Positions 1 through 10,000 of a stretch of 10,000 nucleotides of DNA are shown here, piece by piece (position 1 is the first letter of the stretch; every line of letters starts with the position of its first letter). The DNA lies in contig OZ026563.1 of NCBI GenBank assembly GCA_964020155.1, positions 3,990,440 through 4,000,439 on the forward strand, given 5' to 3'. The notes beneath the pieces are model-generated. The model worked only from the letters and a program-made list of their open reading frames with translations. It searched no databases and was not told the DNA's origin. The position numbers and the translations under genes are program-made. This DNA comes from Chondrilla cf. caribensis (taxonomy: Eukaryota > Porifera > Demospongiae > Chondrillida > Chondrillidae).

Positions 1-1
1 C

Positions 2-1486
2 CCGTACAACAGATGCCTGTACATATTCGGTGGAGTGGGTGATATTAAGGATGACAACGACCTCCATTGTTACGACATCGACACTCGGGCTTGGTTCGTC
101 GTAAGTCCTCCGGAGGGGAGCCAGATACCGTCACCGCGGTTGTTTCACTCTGCCTCCGTTTGCGGAGAATACTTGTATCTCTTTGGAGGAACAGTGGACT
201 CTGCGGGGACTAGAAGTGGAGACATGTTCCAGTTCTGCCTGACTGACTTCCCGAAGTGTACATTTGTTTCAGATTTTTCCCGTTTGCTGCATTCCGAGGA
301 CTTCTGTGATGTGAAGTTCATAGTCGGCTCCAGTGAGGCGGTCGTCAAAGCTCACTGTGTGGTCATTGCAGCCCGATCCCCGGTTCTGAAGCAGAGAATT
401 CTCCTATCGTATCAAAAGTCCCAGTCTGCCACAAAGGAACAGGAACACAATACCACAACAACAGAGCTCTTCCTCCCGAAAGAAATGATTGTCGTGCACC
501 TGCGAGATGCCACAGAGGAAATATTTCGCATGGCTCTGTTCTTCCTCTACACTGACCGACTTCATCCTTCCCTGGAGAACGCTTCTGTGGAAGGCATGAC
601 CGTCAACCAAATGCTACAGATGATGGAACTCTACAAGCTGTCCCTCCTGCTGGAGACAAAGAGAATGGAGTTGCTCTGTCTTCAGTACATTCAGGCTTCT
701 GTGAACGAACAGAATGTACTTCATGTTCTTCGCATTGCGTCTGAGCTGTGTCTGTCAAGTTTGAAGGAATACTGTCTGCGTTCCATCGTGCGTGATTCAA
801 GTTATCGCCATGTTGTCAACAGCCCCGCTTTTGAATCTTTGGATTCCAATCTCATGGTTGAAATTGTCCGGAGACACGAGAACCATTCACGCCCGACCTC
901 TCCCGATGCCGCACAGAACAGAGAAACTGTAGTTCCAGCCTCTCTCAAGGATGACATGCGCACAATCCTGGAAACAGATGCAGGACAACCATTTGCTGAC
1001 ATCATCCTTAAAGTCGAGGGAAGTGTAGTGTATGCCCACAGTGCAGTGCTGGCATCACGATCTTCCTACTTCGAGGCCATGTTTCGATCCTTCATGCCGG
1101 ACAATCGCACCACGTGTGTCAAGTTCGGAGAGCACATGCCAAGCGTAGAAGCGTTCCATTCCCTCCTACGGTTCATCTACTATGGACGCACCCATATGCC
1201 TCCTGAAGACGCACTTTACATTTACTCGACTCCGAATTTCTTTGGATTCAGCAACAGCCACCTCCAGGAACACTGCAGGCACATAATTGAGAACAATGTT
1301 GGAATTGACAACGTGCTTCAGATATTGGAAGTTGCCAATCACATTGATATGCAGTTGGTGAAGCGACACTGCCTGCTGGTGATATCAGATAACTTCAGGA
1401 CTGTCAACCAGCAGGAACACTTCAGGAAGCTGCCACGAGAGCTTCTTCTGGATATACTAGACATCCTTGCGGTCAAACTTCCATAA
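2..1486 (+). CDS. LZTR1: LZTR1 orthologue, C-terminal part (kelch end, BTB-BACK, BTB-BACK), 5'-partial
   Basis: Substrate adaptor of a CUL3 ubiquitin ligase; in animals LZTR1 targets RAS-family GTPases (RIT1, MRAS, KRAS) at endomembranes. The frame is open from base 2, so 494 residues are visible and the true start is upstream (human LZTR1 is 840 aa). Residues 1-80 hold the last kelch blades, with YIFGG and YLFGG strand motifs. BTB1 spans about 93-221 (FCDV at 101-104) with a Thr/Glu-rich insertion near 137-163, and BACK1 about 222-293. BTB2 spans about 318-410 (FADI at 331-334) and contains SRSSYFEAMFRSFMP, which I recognise as near-invariant in LZTR1. BACK2 spans about 430-490 (KRHCL, LLLDILD). 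The order kelch then two BTB-BACK modules is diagnostic. No intron interrupts this 1.48 kb; stop is TAA at 1484-1486. The gene is convergent with the RGS gene. Confidence 0.95.
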   Translation, partial: PYNRCLYIFGGVGDIKDDNDLHCYDIDTRAWFVVSPPEGSQIPSPRLFHSASVCGEYLYLFGGTVDSAGTRSGDMFQFCLTDFPKCTFVSDFSRLLHSEDFCDVKFIVGSSEAVVKAHCVVIAARSPVLKQRILLSYQKSQSATKEQEHNTTTTELFLPKEMIVVHLRDATEEIFRMALFFLYTDRLHPSLENASVEGMTVNQMLQMMELYKLSLLLETKRMELLCLQYIQASVNEQNVLHVLRIASELCLSSLKEYCLRSIVRDSSYRHVVNSPAFESLDSNLMVEIVRRHENHSRPTSPDAAQNRETVVPASLKDDMRTILETDAGQPFADIILKVEGSVVYAHSAVLASRSSYFEAMFRSFMPDNRTTCVKFGEHMPSVEAFHSLLRFIYYGRTHMPPEDALYIYSTPNFFGFSNSHLQEHCRHIIENNVGIDNVLQILEVANHIDMQLVKRHCLLVISDNFRTVNQQEHFRKLPRELLLDILDILAVKLP

Positions 1487-1745
1487 TCATCCACACACCT
1501 GTACTGTATTCTACCACACCTACTCTCATTTGTATGGATTGTGTTTGTATCAAATGTTGGTACATACTCACTTGTATATTTACACATTCTCTTTGCAATC
1601 TATGCTCTTACGTATGTATAATTGTAGATATTTGTAAAGTATGTAAAGTAATATTATTATGTGATTTCAAGGACATGTTCAAGCCCTGGAAAAGTGGACA
1701 TGTACAGAGCATGTTGTAGGAATGGGGCAGAATGTGTATCTCTCG

Positions 1746-1751
1746 TTTATT
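1746..1751 (-). terminator. Candidate poly(A) signal for the minus-strand PH-RGS gene
   Basis: TTTATT on the + strand reads AATAAA on the minus strand. It is the first canonical hexamer I could find downstream of the RGS stop (about 775 nt). If used, the RGS 3' UTR would overlap the distal LZTR1 3' UTR. A closer non-canonical signal is possible. Confidence 0.3.
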
Positions 1752-1754
1752 AGG

Positions 1755-1760
1755 AATAAA
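1755..1760 (+). terminator. Poly(A) signal AATAAA, proximal, for LZTR1
   Basis: Canonical hexamer 269 nt after the LZTR1 stop codon. It lies 3 nt from a minus-strand AATAAA (TTTATT at 1746-1751), so both directions share one short TTTATTAGGAATAAA element. Confidence 0.5.
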
Positions 1761-2413
1761 TCTCTAGCTGTATAACAATCTAATACTATAATATAATGCA
1801 TCATAAATATACTGTGGAAGTATTTAGACAAATTTTAAACTCTGATGATAGCTAGACAGCATAATACATGTACAATCAAGTTATCAGAAAAGTACCACAC
1901 CATTTACACTTGGATCAGAATGGAACAATTGCACATTGTATAAGCACTACGGAGTGTCTTCCTTCAATGTCTCGACCACTTCAGTTCTAATAGTGGACAT
2001 TCACCCATGCATATTATTTCCAATGGAGTTGTATACCTGCAATATTCTATAGGCCCCCTGTGTGTGTACTTGTGCAATACAATTGCAAACTCACTGTATA
2101 TGTATACATATATTTGTATACAGTATAAATGTATAATGCATATATAATACTAATACGTATAATATTCTGTGTACATATGCACCATGGTTATATGCTAGTT
2201 ATAACGGGTTTGTATATGTATATAGCTGAGTCACACAATAATTATACAGCCATATAAACTGTTCATATTATATTATATGTACATGTTTACTTAGCAAGGT
2301 ATTGAATATAATGTTTCATTATTATACTGTATATCATACCAGTACAGATACAAATGTGTATATATTATATTGAATAATTTGTATGCACAAAAAGAGTGTT
2401 ATAAAGTACTTGG

Positions 2414-2419
2414 AATAAA
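2414..2419 (+). terminator. Poly(A) signal AATAAA, distal, for LZTR1
   Basis: Canonical hexamer in TGGAATAAATTAAAAAAG, about 930 nt after the LZTR1 stop and only 107 nt short of the RGS gene stop codon. Its use would give a long 3' UTR reaching almost to the neighbouring gene. Confidence 0.4.
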
Positions 2420-2525
2420 TTAAAAAAGTCAACCAAACACACTATTCATTTCTGGTACAGCCCAGTAAACATCACACACAGGGAGGTCAGTAAAACAGAC
2501 ATTCTTTGGAGAAGACACGTTTGTG

Positions 2526-9984
<7,459 letters not shown>

Positions 9985-10000
9985 CTACAAAAAGAGTACA

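Larger units (their letters stand above)
1487..2525. other. AT-rich convergent intergenic region and 3' UTRs
   Basis: No coding frame of interest. The sequence is AT-rich, with much alternating purine-pyrimidine sequence (TATA, GTAC, ACATGT) around 2090-2380. It must contain the LZTR1 3' UTR and the 3' UTR of the minus-strand RGS gene. Canonical AATAAA hexamers on the + strand lie at 1755-1760 and 2414-2419. The only canonical minus-strand hexamer I found is at 1746-1751. Confidence 0.7.

Noticed and set aside
35..37. GTG at 35 as the start of the LZTR1 frame
   Set aside because: The frame is open to the window edge and residues before it complete a kelch strand (LYIFGG), so the gene begins upstream.
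145..1369. Minus-strand frames of 65-68 codons under LZTR1
   Set aside because: Antisense shadows of the real coding exon; no splice or start context.

Overview
The window reads as an animal nuclear genome, probably an invertebrate and possibly an early-branching one such as a sponge. The reasons are two metazoan signalling genes, phase-consistent GT-AG introns of mostly 65-740 nt, and abundant CA dinucleotide repeats. The clade is inference; no lineage-specific marker was seen.

Layout. Positions 1-1486 (+) hold the 3' part of an LZTR1 orthologue: the end of the kelch propeller, then two BTB-BACK modules, in one uninterrupted exon. Positions 1487-2525 are AT-rich sequence between convergent genes and hold the LZTR1 3' UTR. 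From 9984 down to 2526 (-) runs the 3' part of a second gene, reconstructed here as 13 exons. It encodes a RhoGEF-type PH domain, a long basic linker and a C-terminal RGS domain of the R4-like kind. Every junction keeps phase, giving about 572 residues to a TGA at 2526-2528. The 5' end, and any full DH (RhoGEF) domain, lies beyond position 10000.

The introns carry four long (CA)n tracts, a 25-bp minisatellite (5 copies) that supplies a splice donor, a 28-bp minisatellite, and a cluster of transcription-factor-like sites at 8540-8700. One predicted intron is only 22 nt long.

Function. LZTR1 is a CUL3 adaptor that ubiquitinates RAS-family GTPases. The second protein combines a GAP domain for heterotrimeric G-alpha subunits with a PH domain typical of Rho exchange factors. 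Both act in GTPase signalling, but nothing in the sequence shows that they work together. They are convergent, and their 3' ends may overlap.
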